A stretch of 64,000 nt of DNA from Sanguinoderma infundibulare (Eukaryota; Basidiomycota; Agaricomycetes; Polyporales; Polyporaceae), in contig JAVLRN010000007.1 in the NCBI GenBank assembly GCA_032821775.1, positions 620,001 through 684,000 on the forward strand. The letters are read 5' to 3'. The notes beneath the pieces are model-generated. The model saw only the letters and a list, made by a program, of their open reading frames with translations, had not been told where the DNA came from and made no database searches. A program made the position numbers and the translations under genes. Positions within the stretch are counted from its first letter, which is position 1, and each line of letters starts with the position of its first letter. Below are positions 20,705 through 32,707 of this stretch, piece by piece.

Positions 20705-23700
20705 ATGGCAACCACCGATGCCGCCGTCACCCGTGTACGAATCGAGCTGCTCACCGGAGTTGAGGACTGGCCGTCGTGGAGGGTCCAGATGGAGGACCTT
20801 CTGTTCGGGCTGGGGCTGTGGACATACATCATCGAAGAGGACAAACCAAAACCCACCGTCGCGGGGAGTCCAACTGCAGAAGAAACAGGGAAGATCTCGG
20901 AGTGGCTGAAGAAGGACCAGAGCGCACTGATCGCGATCCGGATGCGCGTGAGTCGATCGCTTGTTCAGTCTTTGAAGCGATGCACGACGAGCGCAGAGGC
21001 ATGGACACGCCTCGAGAAGAATTTCGAACCCAAAGGGATTCTGCATGTGGTCCAGCTGCGGTGCAAGCTGCTTCAAGCGCACTACAGCGAATCGGAAGAT
21101 GTCGAGGAGTTTCTTAGGATGATGTGCGCCCTGCGCGAGTCGCTTGCTTGCTCAGGCCATGATCTTTCCGAGGAGGAATTCTCGATCACGCTTCTTACGG
21201 TGCTTCTGGAGACCTGGGACCCAATGGTCTCATCGATCAACCACGTGCGCGATCTCAACGACGCAGACGAGATCATCGCGCGCATCAGGCAGCACGCCTC
21301 ATGCATCAATGACTCGGAAACCGCACTGGCCGCGTGCCCGTTCGGCAAGCGGCAACCACCCAAGTGCTACACATGTGGCAAACTGGGGTACCAGCGTGAC
21401 TGTCCCAACCATGAGAACGTGCGGAGGGACAACGGAAAGGGAAAGGGGAAGGGCGACGGGAAAGGAAGGGGGCGTGGTGATGGGAGGAAGCCGAAGAAAT
21501 CGGACGCGAAGGCACTGGCAGCCGAAGAAGACAGTGATTCTGATTGCTACACATACACGATGGAAACCGATGGGACAGAACTCGCGCTTGCTGCGCGCGT
21601 AGCAGCTGACGCCTGGATCAGTGATTCTGGGACAACCGTTCACGTAGCGCACGCACGTGCGGATTTCATCAGATACACTCCCACACCCGGCGAAACTCTC
21701 AAAGGCGCTGGCAGCACCCCCATACTTGGTTGCAGCGACGTTCTGCTCGAATATACCCACGACGGATGCAAGATTGTTGTCAAATTACAAAACATCATCC
21801 ATGCTCCCGGAATCCCACACAACCTGATCTCGCTCGGCCGTGTGGAGGCCAGTGGACATCAAATCATGATTACGAAGGGGGCGATCAAGTTCAGCAACCC
21901 GAAAGGGTGCATGTACGCATTGGGAAGCCGGATGGGGAACCTCTACGTCATGGACGCCACCGCGGTGCCTGGCAAGCATGCAGATGTGGCATGTGTGGCA
22001 GCCGTGGCCCGCCCACGCCGGATGAGGACGTACAACGAATGGCATCATGTCCTCGGGCATATCGGGATGAAAGCGGTCATCTCGATGAAGAAGAAAGGGT
22101 TGGTTTTGGGCATGGAAGTCGATGAGTCGACGCCACCATCCGAGCAATGCGAATCGTGCGTGCGTGCGAAACAGACAGTGGCGCCATACCCGAAGAAGTC
22201 AGGCACGATCGTGGAGAAGATTGGGGATCTCACGGTGATGGATCTGTGGGGAAAGGCGCTGACAACCGGTATACGTGGGGAAAAGTACTTTTCTACGTTT
22301 ACTGATATGCATTCACGCTGAACAGTCGTTGAGTTTTGCAAAACCAAGGCAGGCGAGCTGGATCACTTCAAAGCATACCAGGCACATGTCAAAAACGTCC
22401 ACGGCATCAATCTGAAGAAGATCCGATGCGATAACGGAGGGGAATACCTTAGTAAGGAGTTTACGGATTATCTCTGGGCCGAAGGGATCAGCCTGGACAC
22501 CACCTCTCCAAACTCATCTGCCCAGAATGGCATCGCCGAACGTGTCAATCGGACAGTGATGGACTGTGCGATCGCGATCATCATTGACGCCAAGCTCCCC
22601 AAGACCCTGTGGCCGGAAGCAGTAGCCCACGTGGTGTACCTGAAGAACTGATCACCCACACGTGCGCTCAAGGACAAGACTCCAGAGGAGGTCTGGTCGG
22701 GCCGGAAGCCGGATATTGCCAATCTGCAGGAGTGGGGCGTAGGGTGCTGGATTCTCACTGATCGGAAGAAGTGATCAAAGCTTGATCCGAAATCCGCACC
22801 TGTGTGGTTCATGGGTATGGCACCCAGGACTAAAGGCTGGAGGTTTTACGACCCGAAGGCCCACCGCATCGGTAAGTCTCGAAATATCATCTTCGCAGTG
22901 CCCAAGCGGGCGCAACCTGAGCCTGTCAGCGATGACGAGTACGATGTCATCAAGCTGACCACCCCAACACCGCTCGAGGGGGAGAATGTCACCAGAAGCG
23001 AGTGAGTGTCAGGGGGAGAAGCCGCACCATCAGATGCTGATGCGCCCACGCCAGCGCTGCCAACCACACGGAAACTGAAGCTCGCACCTGCCACGCCCGA
23101 GCCCCACACGCTGCGCAACCTGCCGCACATCGATTACAAGGCGGCGCACGACGGGAAAGGACCATTGATCAAGAGCGCAAGTCGTTCCGGGCCCCCAGAA
23201 GCCGCAGATGAAGAACCCGAAGATGAACGGGCCAGCAACCCGGAAGCACACTTCCTCTGCCTGCTCACTCTTCATGGTGCACCGACTGCACGTGAACCGC
23301 GCTCATACAAAGACACGATGGCCTCGCCCGAGGCAGAACAATGGTGCGCTGCAATGGACGCTGAAATCGGGCAACTGCTCAAACTGGGCACATGGGAACT
23401 TGCAGAACTCCCGCCCGGACGGAAGGCGATTGGGAGCACTTGGGTCTACAAGCTCAAGGAGGATCTCGACAACAATGTCAAGCTGAAGGCATGCCTCGTT
23501 GCCCAGGGTTTCTCTCAGATTCCCGGATTTGACGTTTTCGATACATTTGCACCTGTCATACGAACCGACTCCGTCCGGCTACTGATGGCAATCGGAACCA
23601 CGCACGACATGGAGATGCGTCAATTCAACGTTGTCGGCGTGTACCTAAATGCTGAACTTGAAGAGGAAGTTTACATGTGGCAGCCCCCCGGATATGAGGA

Positions 23701-24650
23701 TGGCTCCTGTAACGTTCTGTGCTTACAAAAAGCACTTTACAGTCTGAAACAGGGAGGACGCGCTTGGAACACTCATTTCAATCGCATCATGACCGGCGAA
23801 CTCGGTTTCACGCGACTCAACTCTGATCCGTGTGTATACATCAAGCAGGCCCGCAACGAGGCACTCACAATTGTCGGCGTACACGTTGATGACATGTACG
23901 CGCTCGCTGACACCTCAGATCAAATGGAAGACTTCACGATCGGACTTGGCAGACGCGTCAAGATCACTGACCTTGGCACGCCGTGCCTCTTACTCAGTTT
24001 GGAAATCACCCGTGATCGCACCGCCCACTCTCTCACCATCTCCCAATCACAATACATCCTGTGCATGCTCGAACATTTCGGTATGGCTGACGCTAACCCC
24101 GCAGTCACCCCGCTCGACTCAAACGTCAAGCTCACCAAACCTGCTCCAGACGCGGACCTGTCGGAAATGCGTGATGTGCCCTATCAAGCGGCCATCGGTT
24201 CTCTGATGTACGCCACCCTCGGCACCCACCCGGACATCGCATATGCGGTCCAGGCACTCTCGCAATACAACTCACGCCCAGGTCCTGAACATTGGACCGC
24301 CGTCAAGCGCGTCTTCCGATATCTCAAGGGGACACACACCTACGGAATCACCTACTCGGGCAAGGGGGAGTCGCGCGCCCGTGCATACTATAAGAATTTC
24401 CGATTGGAGGGATACTCGGACGCGGACTGGGGATCCAACCCGGATGACCGCCGGTCAATCTCAGGCTACGCATTTCTGGTCGGAAATGCGGTCGTCGCCT
24501 GGAGTGCAAAGAAGCAGACAACCATCGCACTTTCCTCAATGGAAGCGGAGTACATGGCCATCTCCTATGCCACATGCCACACCATCTGGGTATGCGCAAT
24601 GATGGCCGAACTCTCTTTCGCACGGGACGGAGCAACCACGCTTAATGCGG
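20705..24650 (+). pseudogene. Copia gag-pol polyprotein, N-terminal 95 percent, with four in-frame TGA stops
   Basis: ATG at 20705. Gag domain with an altered zinc knuckle (CYTCGKLGYQRDC: the usual His is Tyr and spacing is one short). Protease active site SDSGTTVHV. GAG-pre-integrase with HHCC-type residues (WHHVLGHIG...CESC). Integrase Asp, Asp, Glu in TVMDLWG, CDNGGEY and NGIAERVNR. RT includes SLKQGGRAW and the catalytic VHVDDM. RNase H runs GYSDADWGSNPDDRRS to SSMEAEYMA. Stops lie at 22319, 22649, 22772 and 23003. All are TGA in the same frame, at sites where Arg (CGA) fits. The frame is broken at 24650 by the gypsy insertion and resumes at 35935. Confidence 0.9.
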
Positions 24651-25617
24651 TGATGCGCACCTGACGCTTCTGGCCTCGGAAGCCGACGCGACTTCTTCCT
24701 TTGGACGGCTGCCGTGACTTCGCGAAGTTGACATCATGGAAGTTCCCGAAGTCGCCGACAATATGGAGCCTCGCGCGACATGCCGCGTGGCCGCGGCCGA
24801 ACGGGTTTAGAGCGTCGATCACGTGCGATGACGCCGCATCAAGCCCAGACCGTCGAAGTCCTGATCGGATCCAGACCTAGAGACACGCGCGGCCCGGCCC
24901 GACCGCCCCTGTCGATTGCGCGACGGTCTGGCGGTGGGCCGCAAGTTAAGTCTTTCGCTCGCTCTCGCAGTCGCGTCGCGCGGCCGATTACGGATCGTCC
25001 CTCACTTAGCGACTTCGGAGACAGGTACCGGTCCCGACATCCAGAGACTGACAAGTCACGCGGTCGCACGACAGCGATTGCACGCACACACTACCAAGGC
25101 AAGCCGGCCAAGAGTCGCAGACCGCGACCGCGGTTGCCCGACGACCGCTGGAGTTCCGGGGGGTTTCCGACGCGGGTGTTGTGTTCGTCCGGTGTCGTGA
25201 GGCAGCCTAGCCCATAGCCGTCGCGCGTAGCTACTGCAGTGATGTACTTAACCTCTCACCCCGCTATCCGGGCGGACAATCTTGCACCCCCACCTTTTAC
25301 CTCTCATTTCTCCGATGAGCAAGTGCGACTTGACATCGTCCTCTGTCGGGTGTAGCTAGCGACTGCGATTGTGACGTGCGACAGCGACGGCGACCCCGAC
25401 TACGACTTTGCGACAGCGACTCGTCGCGCGACCCCGTCGCGGCTTTCGTCCTACAGCTTTGTTCGACTTTCCTTTCTTCTCCTCGGCACCGGTTACGATC
25501 ACGACCAAAGGGAACCCGAGACCATACTCGCCCTCTGCACAGGTGACGTCCCTCCGACCTCGCCTCCCTCAGCCCTCGGTCGTCCCGACTGACCACAGGC
25601 CCTGGGATAGTGTATCA
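24651..25617 (+). repeat. Gypsy 5' LTR
   Basis: TGATGCGCACC...GTGTATCA, 967 bp. Compared by eye with the 3' LTR it shows about 32 differences. All but one are transitions at CG dinucleotides (CG versus TG or CA). It contains open frames, but these are mirrored in the other LTR and have no recognised product. Confidence 0.93.
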
Positions 25618-25620
25618 TTT

Positions 25621-25637
25621 TGGAGCCCACCACGAGG
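25621..25637 (+). other. Putative primer-binding site of the gypsy element
   Basis: TGGAGCCCACCACGAGG starts with TGG, three bases after the LTR end, as expected for pairing with a tRNA 3' CCA end. The tRNA was not identified. Confidence 0.6.
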
Positions 25638-25904
25638 GGGAGTATAGATCTCGCCTCCGCCTTTGGTGCGACCCCGTAACTTTCATACAGTGCCACGCTG
25701 ACACCTTCCACTCCTTCGCGTTCGTCGCTCGCACACGAGCTACTTGTCGCTCGCGCGCATAGGATCACCGACCTTGGACTTCAGCTCGGTGACGAGGTCC
25801 GATACAGTCACATCCTCAATTCCCTCTCTCGCGCCCTCGATCGTGGCATCGACACGCTCGATAGCCGACCCTCTTCTTCTGACTCTTCATCCGCGACATC
25901 CTCC

Positions 25905-27878
25905 ATGACGGTTAGGTCTAGAGCGAGACGCGCGACGCCGAGCGCGATTCCCGGCGAATTTCCCCTCCCACCATCGCCAGAACCCTGGGAAGACGTTCCA
26001 CTTCCTCCTTCACCCGATTACTGGACAGACGTTCCCCTCCCGCCATCGCCAGATATCGCTGCGACACCCTCGACAGCGTCACTACAAGTTTCCCCCTTCA
26101 CTCCACTCAGCGAACTCTCGTCGCTTGCGATGGATCCCCCCGATCTTCAAGCGCCGCAGCCAGCAGTGCACCCGCCACCCGCGATGCCTGCGTGCAACCA
26201 TGCGACTGCGCCGGTATTCGACACCGAGCGACCAAGAACTTTGCGCGGCTTTTGGCAAGACCTCGACACGCTCTTCGACAGGTGCCAGGTCGCCGCCGGC
26301 CGACCGCGCAAACGATGGGCGATTCGTTATCTCGAGGTTGAAGTCGCCGACTTGTGGGAGTCGCTCCCCTCGTATGAGGACGCGTACACGTTCGAACAGT
26401 GGAAGACGAGCTTGGCCGAGCTATACCCCGGCGCGGATGAGGCCCGCAAGTACTCGGTCGCCGACGTGGATAATCTGGTCGCGGGTCGCGCAGCGACGCC
26501 GATCACGACGCTTGGTGAACTCTCCAGTTTTCATCGGGACTTCCTCGTTATGACCACCTATTTGATACAGCACCAGCGGTTGTCGGTACTGGAACAGTCG
26601 CGGCTCTTCATGCGCGGCATTCGACCGCCCCTATGGGATCAGGTGGCTCAGCGACTTCAGATCAAGTTCGTCGACCACCATCCCGACGACCCCTACGCCC
26701 TCCGAGACGTCCTCGAGGTGGCACGGTTCGTGCTTCACGGGACGTCGATGACAGCGACGGCAACGCCGGTAGCACCCGCGGTTGCGACAGCGACGGCGAC
26801 TCCGACGGCGACCGGTATCAAGCTGGAAGATGTCGAGCCTTTCTTCCGAATGATGGCGCAGGCAATACGCGACAATGGCGCCGGGGCAGGACCAGCGGGA
26901 CCACCACAGCGTGCCGATTACGGGCGACCGCCGCCGATGGGCTTCTGCCACTACTGCGGCGATGCGGGCTGCCAGGTTCGCACCTGCCGGTTCATCGACG
27001 AGGACATCAACGCGGGTCGCATTGCGCGGAACAACGATGGGAAGGTTGTCTTGCCTAATGGGCAATTCGTACCGCGCAACCTACCGGGCCTGACTATGTG
27101 TGACCACGCCTACGAGTGGCACCAGCGCAACGCGACGGCGCCTGTAGGCCAGCTCCTCTTCCAGGTCGCACCGGCGGCCCCGACGACTGACGCGACCAGC
27201 AACCGCATCGCCCAACTCGAGCATGAGATCTTCGCCCTCCGACAAGCAAGAGAGAAGTTCGATGGAGTCAAGATCACGACCGTTCCCCGGCGACCGCGAC
27301 CTGCAGCGAGAATCGAGGAGGTTCCCGACGGGGGCCCCACGATAGCGACCGCCAGCGGCTCCGGAATGAGGGCGTCGGCCCCAGCCGCGACCAAGGCAAC
27401 CGTGGCGACCGCACCAGCACGGCCCGTCACTATCCTGCGACCACCGACCCTGGCCACGCGACAAGGAGCGGCGCCCAAGCACCCGTTCGCGGGAGCCCGT
27501 GACGCGACTTATGCCCCACCACGGACGACCAATGTCAGCGCAACACCGCGACCAGCGAGCGGTAAAGAGCGCGATCCAGCGTATCGCAACACGGTTCCGG
27601 TCTACCAGCCCAAGTTGATCGACGAGGTCTACTCGCGCGCGATGAAGACACCGGCGATCACGCTCTCTGTCGAGGAGCTCCTCTGCATCGCTCCCGACGT
27701 GCGCGCCAAGTTCCGTGAGGCAATCACCCCAAAGCGCGTACCGACCGAGCCGCACACAGTCACCTTCACCGATGCGACCAGCGATGATGAACTCGCGACT
27801 GCGCGGTCCTGTCGCGGCGAACCTTTGGAGCCGGGTGCGCTGGTAGTCCCCGACCCGTACGATGTCTACCTCTCGTGA
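25905..27878 (+). CDS. Gypsy gag protein
   Basis: Structural protein of 657 codons with a likely start at ATG 25905. The N-terminus has PPSPDYW/PPSPEPW proline repeats. A helical capsid-like part follows (RGFWQDLDTLFDRC, RKRWAIRYLEVEVADLWESLPSY, FEQWKTSLAELYPGADE). A short Cys/His cluster CHYCGDAGCQVRTC may bind nucleic acid. The C-terminal third is rich in Ala/Pro/Thr and Arg. The frame closes at TGA 27876-27878, but the same frame continues into the protease without pause, and CGA (Arg) would fit there. The stop is therefore probably a mutation and gag-protease was one protein. Confidence 0.75.
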   Translation: MTVRSRARRATPSAIPGEFPLPPSPEPWEDVPLPPSPDYWTDVPLPPSPDIAATPSTASLQVSPFTPLSELSSLAMDPPDLQAPQPAVHPPPAMPACNHATAPVFDTERPRTLRGFWQDLDTLFDRCQVAAGRPRKRWAIRYLEVEVADLWESLPSYEDAYTFEQWKTSLAELYPGADEARKYSVADVDNLVAGRAATPITTLGELSSFHRDFLVMTTYLIQHQRLSVLEQSRLFMRGIRPPLWDQVAQRLQIKFVDHHPDDPYALRDVLEVARFVLHGTSMTATATPVAPAVATATATPTATGIKLEDVEPFFRMMAQAIRDNGAGAGPAGPPQRADYGRPPPMGFCHYCGDAGCQVRTCRFIDEDINAGRIARNNDGKVVLPNGQFVPRNLPGLTMCDHAYEWHQRNATAPVGQLLFQVAPAAPTTDATSNRIAQLEHEIFALRQAREKFDGVKITTVPRRPRPAARIEEVPDGGPTIATASGSGMRASAPAATKATVATAPARPVTILRPPTLATRQGAAPKHPFAGARDATYAPPRTTNVSATPRPASGKERDPAYRNTVPVYQPKLIDEVYSRAMKTPAITLSVEELLCIAPDVRAKFREAITPKRVPTEPHTVTFTDATSDDELATARSCRGEPLEPGALVVPDPYDVYLS

Positions 27879-30800
27879 CTCGGCCCCGGCCAGGAGCCGC
27901 AGCCGCTCGTGGTCGCAAAGGAGTCGTATGCGCTTCGCTCGATCGTCAGCTGTCTCGACGGTAAGATCGACGTCGAGGGAACCTTGGATGGCGGTGTGCA
28001 AATCGTCTCGATCTCCGAGGGCCTCTGCCACCACGCGGCGCTCTCCTACGACCCGACGGTGCAGCTGTATATGCAGTCGGCGAACAGAGCGGTCGACCCG
28101 TCACTAGGTATTGTTCGCAATGTGCCCTTCCTCGTCGGCGGTATTACGCTCTACCTACAGGTTCACGTCATTCGCAACGCGCCCTACGACTTGCTCCTCG
28201 GTCGCCCCTTCGATGTCCTGACGCGGAGCATCATCAAGAACTTCAACAATGAAGACCAGACGATCACGCTCGAATGCCCGAACACGCGACAAGTCGTGAC
28301 CATCCCGACGCGACTGCGAGGACAGCCGACCTTTTGGTTTCGCATCGACAGCAAGCGCTCCGAGTCCGTTTGAGGACGGGTCGCCCGACGGCGACTACGC
28401 CCTCGTCATCGACGACACACCAGGGGGCCCCATTATCTCTGCATATACCCGCATCGCTGATGACTCTATTCCTATCCCAGCTCTCTATTTATCGGCCTGC
28501 GACCAACTACATGATCGCGCGGCCGTCTATTTCTCAACTAATCTCACGACTACTAGCGAAAAATGTCGTGCGACAAGCGTGACGACACCGGCGACACCGC
28601 TGACCACTGCGACCTCGGACTCTTTCTCTCTCCTCGCGTCTCCAGTTCCTCCTCCGTCTCCCTCTCTCAACATCGCTCTCTCTCTCTCCTTTATGCGCCC
28701 CTGTTCTTCCTCACCTTCTTTCGTATTCTCTTTTCCGACCAAAAACGGTCGCGGCTACTTCGCGCCGCGATCGCAAGATACCCCCATGAACGTTTTCCTC
28801 ACCATGCACGACCCCGTTACGAAAGGCCTCGTCACCAAGAAGAAGTACAAACCGGTCGCACGCAAGGTGCGACCTGTCCTAGGCTTGTGCCCCGAACAGT
28901 TTCGCGTCATGCGCAACATCACCGGCGACCCGCTCGCGAACATGCCGGTCCTCCCCGATCATCCCCCTGACTTTGTCCCGACCGGTCGCTACACCCGCGA
29001 ACGCATGGAGGCCCTCGACAAGAAGCTGCGACCCGACTTCCTCTGGCCCGAGGAGCGTAAGCTCCTCCACTACTTCATGTGCGTCCACAACGAGGTGTTC
29101 GCATGGACCGACGAGGAGCGCGGCTGCTTCAAGCCCAAGTTCTTCCCGCCGGTTGATTTTCTGGTCGTACTGCACATGCTGTAGGTCCAGAAGAACATCC
29201 CAATCCCGCCGGGTCTCTACAAGGAGGTCTGCGACATCATCAAGCGCAAGATCGCCGCCGGCATGTATGAGCCGTCGAATTCGTCGTATCGCGGTCGCTG
29301 GTTCTGCGTCGCGAAAAAGGATGGGAAGCCGCGCATCGTCCACAGCCTCAAGCCGCTCAACAAGGTCATGATCGTGCACTCGGGCATAACCCCGACTCCC
29401 GACTATCTCGCCGAGCAGTTCGGCGGGCAACCGTGTGGCTCGATGTACGACCTCTATGTCGGCTACGACGAGCGACTGATCGCAAAGTTGTCGCGTGACC
29501 TCACGACCTTCCAGACTCCGTTCGGCACATTGCGACACTGCACCCTTCCGATGGGGTGGTGCAACTCGGTACCTATCTTTCACGATGACGTCACCTACAT
29601 CTTGCAGCCCGAGATCCTGGAGTGGACGGTACCGTATATCGACGATGTCCCCGGCAAGGGCCCGAAGTCCGACTATCGCGACCACAACGGCAAATACGAG
29701 ACCATCCCGCGCAACCCCGGCATTTGTCGCTTCGTCAAGGAGCACTTCGACAACCAGAATCGCATCGTCACACGCATGAGCCATGCCGGCGGCACCTACT
29801 CCGGGCCAAAGTCGATGCCCATCGACATCGAGAACATCATCATCGGCCAGCGATGCACACCGATCGGGCGACAACCCGAACAGTCGCGCGTCGCCCTCAT
29901 CGTCAACTGGGGACCGTGCGGGAACATATCGGAGATCCGCGCGTTCATAGGCACGGTCGGCGTCCTGCGACTTTTCATTCGAAACTTCGCGAAGCGCGCC
30001 TGGCCACTCGTGAAGCTCACGTGGAAGGATGTCCCCTTCGAGTTCGGCGACGAGCAACTCCGTGCGCAGGAGGACCTCAAGAAGGTGGTCATCGAGTCGC
30101 CTGTGCTCCGCGCGATCGACTACGAGTCGGGCGCGGCCGTCATCCTCGCCGTCGACACCTCCTACATCGCGGTCAGCTTCCACCTCTGCCAGTGCGACAT
30201 CGACGACCCGCGCAAGCGGTACTACAGTCGCTTCGGATCAATAACGCTCAACGACAGGGAGGCGCGATTCTCGCAACCGAAGCTCGAGATCTACGGCCTC
30301 TATCGTGCCCTGCGGAACCTCAAGGTCTACTTGATCAGTGTTCGAAACCTCGTCGTCGAGGTCGACGCGCGATACATTCAGGGCATGCTCCAGAACCCTG
30401 ACATTTCTCCGAGCGCTAGCATTAACCGCTGGATCGTCGCGATACTAACATTCCACTTCACTCTAGTGCACGTCCCGGGAACGTCGCACAGACCTGACAG
30501 GTTGTCGCGGCGACCATTACAACCAGGCGACGAGCCGCGCAATGATGACGACGGCTTCGAGGACTGGATCGACAAAGTCCACGGCTTCCTGCACCAGATG
30601 CTGCTGACGCGACCGCGACAACATGCCTCTCCCCTGCAACTTTTCACGATCGTGTCTCCGACCGGGGATGGTCGGGATTTCAGTGAGGGGGAGGGATCGA
30701 CCGACCAGGAGCCGACAAGCGACACTGTGACCACGACGAGCGACATCCCGACTTCCGACTTCACTCGGCGAGCGAATGAGCGACTCGACAAGGTCAAGAG

Positions 30801-32172
30801 GTGGCTCCGCGACCTCCAACAACCAAGCGACATCTCCGACAAGGCGTACCCGCAGTTCATCAAGTACTGCCAGCAGCACTTCGTCGACAGCGACCGACTG
30901 TGGCGAAAGGACAGCCATGGCGCACACAAGCTCGTAGTCGGCCTCGACCAGAGACTCGCGATCCTCCGACAGGCGCACGACGACATAGGGCATCGCAGCA
31001 ATTATGCGACATTGCAGTTCATCGCAGAGCGATTCTGGTGGCTGTCCCTTCGTGAGGACGTCACTTGGTATGTTCGCACTTGCCATCTCTGCCAGACGAG
31101 ACAGACGCGACAGGTCCTTATCCTGCCGACGGTCGCGACACCCGCACCATTGTTCGCGCGAGTCCACATCGACACCATGCACATGCCCGCCTCCGGCGGC
31201 TTCAAGTACATCGTCCAGGCGCGCTGCGCGATCTCGCACTACCCAGAGTGGCGCATGCTCCGCGTCGAGACCGAGAAGACCCTCGGCGACTGGCTGTTCC
31301 AAGACGTCATCTGTCGCTGGGGTGGCCTCGCAGAGATCATCACCGATAACGGCGCGGCTTTCATCAAAGCGGCTGGCTACCTCGCGTGCAAGTATCACCT
31401 CCGACATATCCGAATCAGCAGCTACAACTCGCGGGCGAACGGCATCGTCGAGTGACCCCACTTCGACGTGCGACAGGTTCTGTTCAAGGCCGCCGACGGC
31501 GACGAGACCAAGTGGTCGCAAGTCGCTCATTTCACCTTCTGGACAGAAAGGGTAACTATGCGACGTCGCATGGGCTGCTCACCGTACTTCGCGGCTACAG
31601 GTTGTCATCCGATCCTGCCATTCGACATCGGCGAAGCGACCTATCTGCTCCCACTGCCCGACTCGATCCTGTCGACGACCGACCTGATCGCGCAGCGTGC
31701 GACCGCGCTCCAAAAGCGGCAAGACCAGATCGCCGACCTCCAGTCCGACGTGTACCGAGCGCGACTTCGAGCAGCGTACAAGTTCGAGCGCGACCACGCG
31801 ACGACCATCCGCGACTTCGACTTCAAGCGCGGCGACCTGGTCCTCCTCCGACACACGCAGATCGAGAAGGCTCTCAACTGCAAGATGTGACCATGATACC
31901 TCAGACCACTTGTCGTTCTCGCCCGCAACCACGGGGGAGCGTACGTCGTCTGCGAACTCGACGGGACAGTCTTCCACCGACCAGTCGCGGCCTTCCGACT
32001 CCTCCCCTACCTCGCGTGACAGTCGGTCGACATCTCCGACGAGCTCCTTGACATCTCGCAGAAGCGACTCGACGAGATGAAGAACGCCGACAATGCGGGT
32101 GTCCAAGACAATCACGCGACTGACAACGTGACGCTGCCAAACGGTAGCGACGAGGTGGGCGACATGGACTAG
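27879..32172 (+). pseudogene. Gypsy protease-RT-RNase H-integrase polyprotein with stops and a frame change
   Basis: Protease region at 27909-28373, where the expected D-S/T-G is DGG in TLDGGVQIVSI. At 28371 the frame shifts by one and continues with EDGSPDGDYALVIDD into RT. RT blocks are NIPIPPGLY, SNSSYRGRWFCVAKKDGKPR, TPFGTLRHCTLPMGWCNS and the catalytic PYIDD. RNase H has AVDTSY; the integrase zinc motif is GHRSNY...CHLC. The integrase Asp-Asp-Glu lie in VHIDTMH, ITDNGAAF and RANGIVE. Stops: TAG 29182 (Gln expected) and TGA 31453, 31888, 31894 and 32017, all where Arg is expected. The natural end is TAG 32170-32172. Confidence 0.88.
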
Positions 32173-32460
32173 TGGAGCTGAGTATCTGTTTTCATTTGCT
32201 ATCCGCCTCCATATCTCCCATATTGCGCTCTTTCTATCTTTTGCATACCCCAATCGCCTCTTCATAAGTCTCTCTTTTATATTCTTTGCGACCTTGGACG
32301 CACCTTGCGACCGATTTTCCATCGCGACTTTGTCGCGAGGGCAAGGGTTTTTGGCGATGAAGGACTTCACGCTGAGCCTTTCCCTCGGGAAAATATTCTT
32401 GTTACACACGCGTTTGGAGGTCGAGAATAGATAGTATTACTGATCTTGTGTAAAGTATAG

Positions 32461-32540
32461 AACACTGCGACACTGCGACCAACACTGCGACACTGTGACC
32501 AACACTGCGACACGGCGACCAAGACTGCGATACTGCGATA
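32461..32540. repeat. 20-bp tandem repeat, four copies
   Basis: Unit AACACTGCGACACTGCGACC, with copies 2-4 slightly decayed. It lies between the gypsy pol stop and the 3' end of the antisense gene, where the two transcription units converge. It carries the GCGAC word typical of this element. Confidence 0.85.
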
Positions 32541-32707
32541 GCGACAAGAAGATGAGGCGAGAAGATTGCGACCACGACAGTGCTGTTACAAGAAACCAAA
32601 GCGACAACAGCTACATTATCCGAGGCAAGAGGCGACAAGAAAAGCGGGACGCGACAGCAAAAACCAAGTCCAAAAAGAGCCGCGACCGCAGCGCGACAAG
32701 ATGCGAC

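Noticed and set aside
24780..25217. Open frames inside the gypsy LTRs (also 35145-35534)
   Set aside because: They are present in both LTR copies, have no start context or motif, and follow from the low stop density of CpG-rich DNA.
20705..32172. TGA read as a sense codon (recoding or altered genetic code)
   Set aside because: All non-transposon genes in the window end normally, two of them (GH131 and S53) at TGA, and CGA-to-TGA at CpG explains the stops with matching LTR changes.
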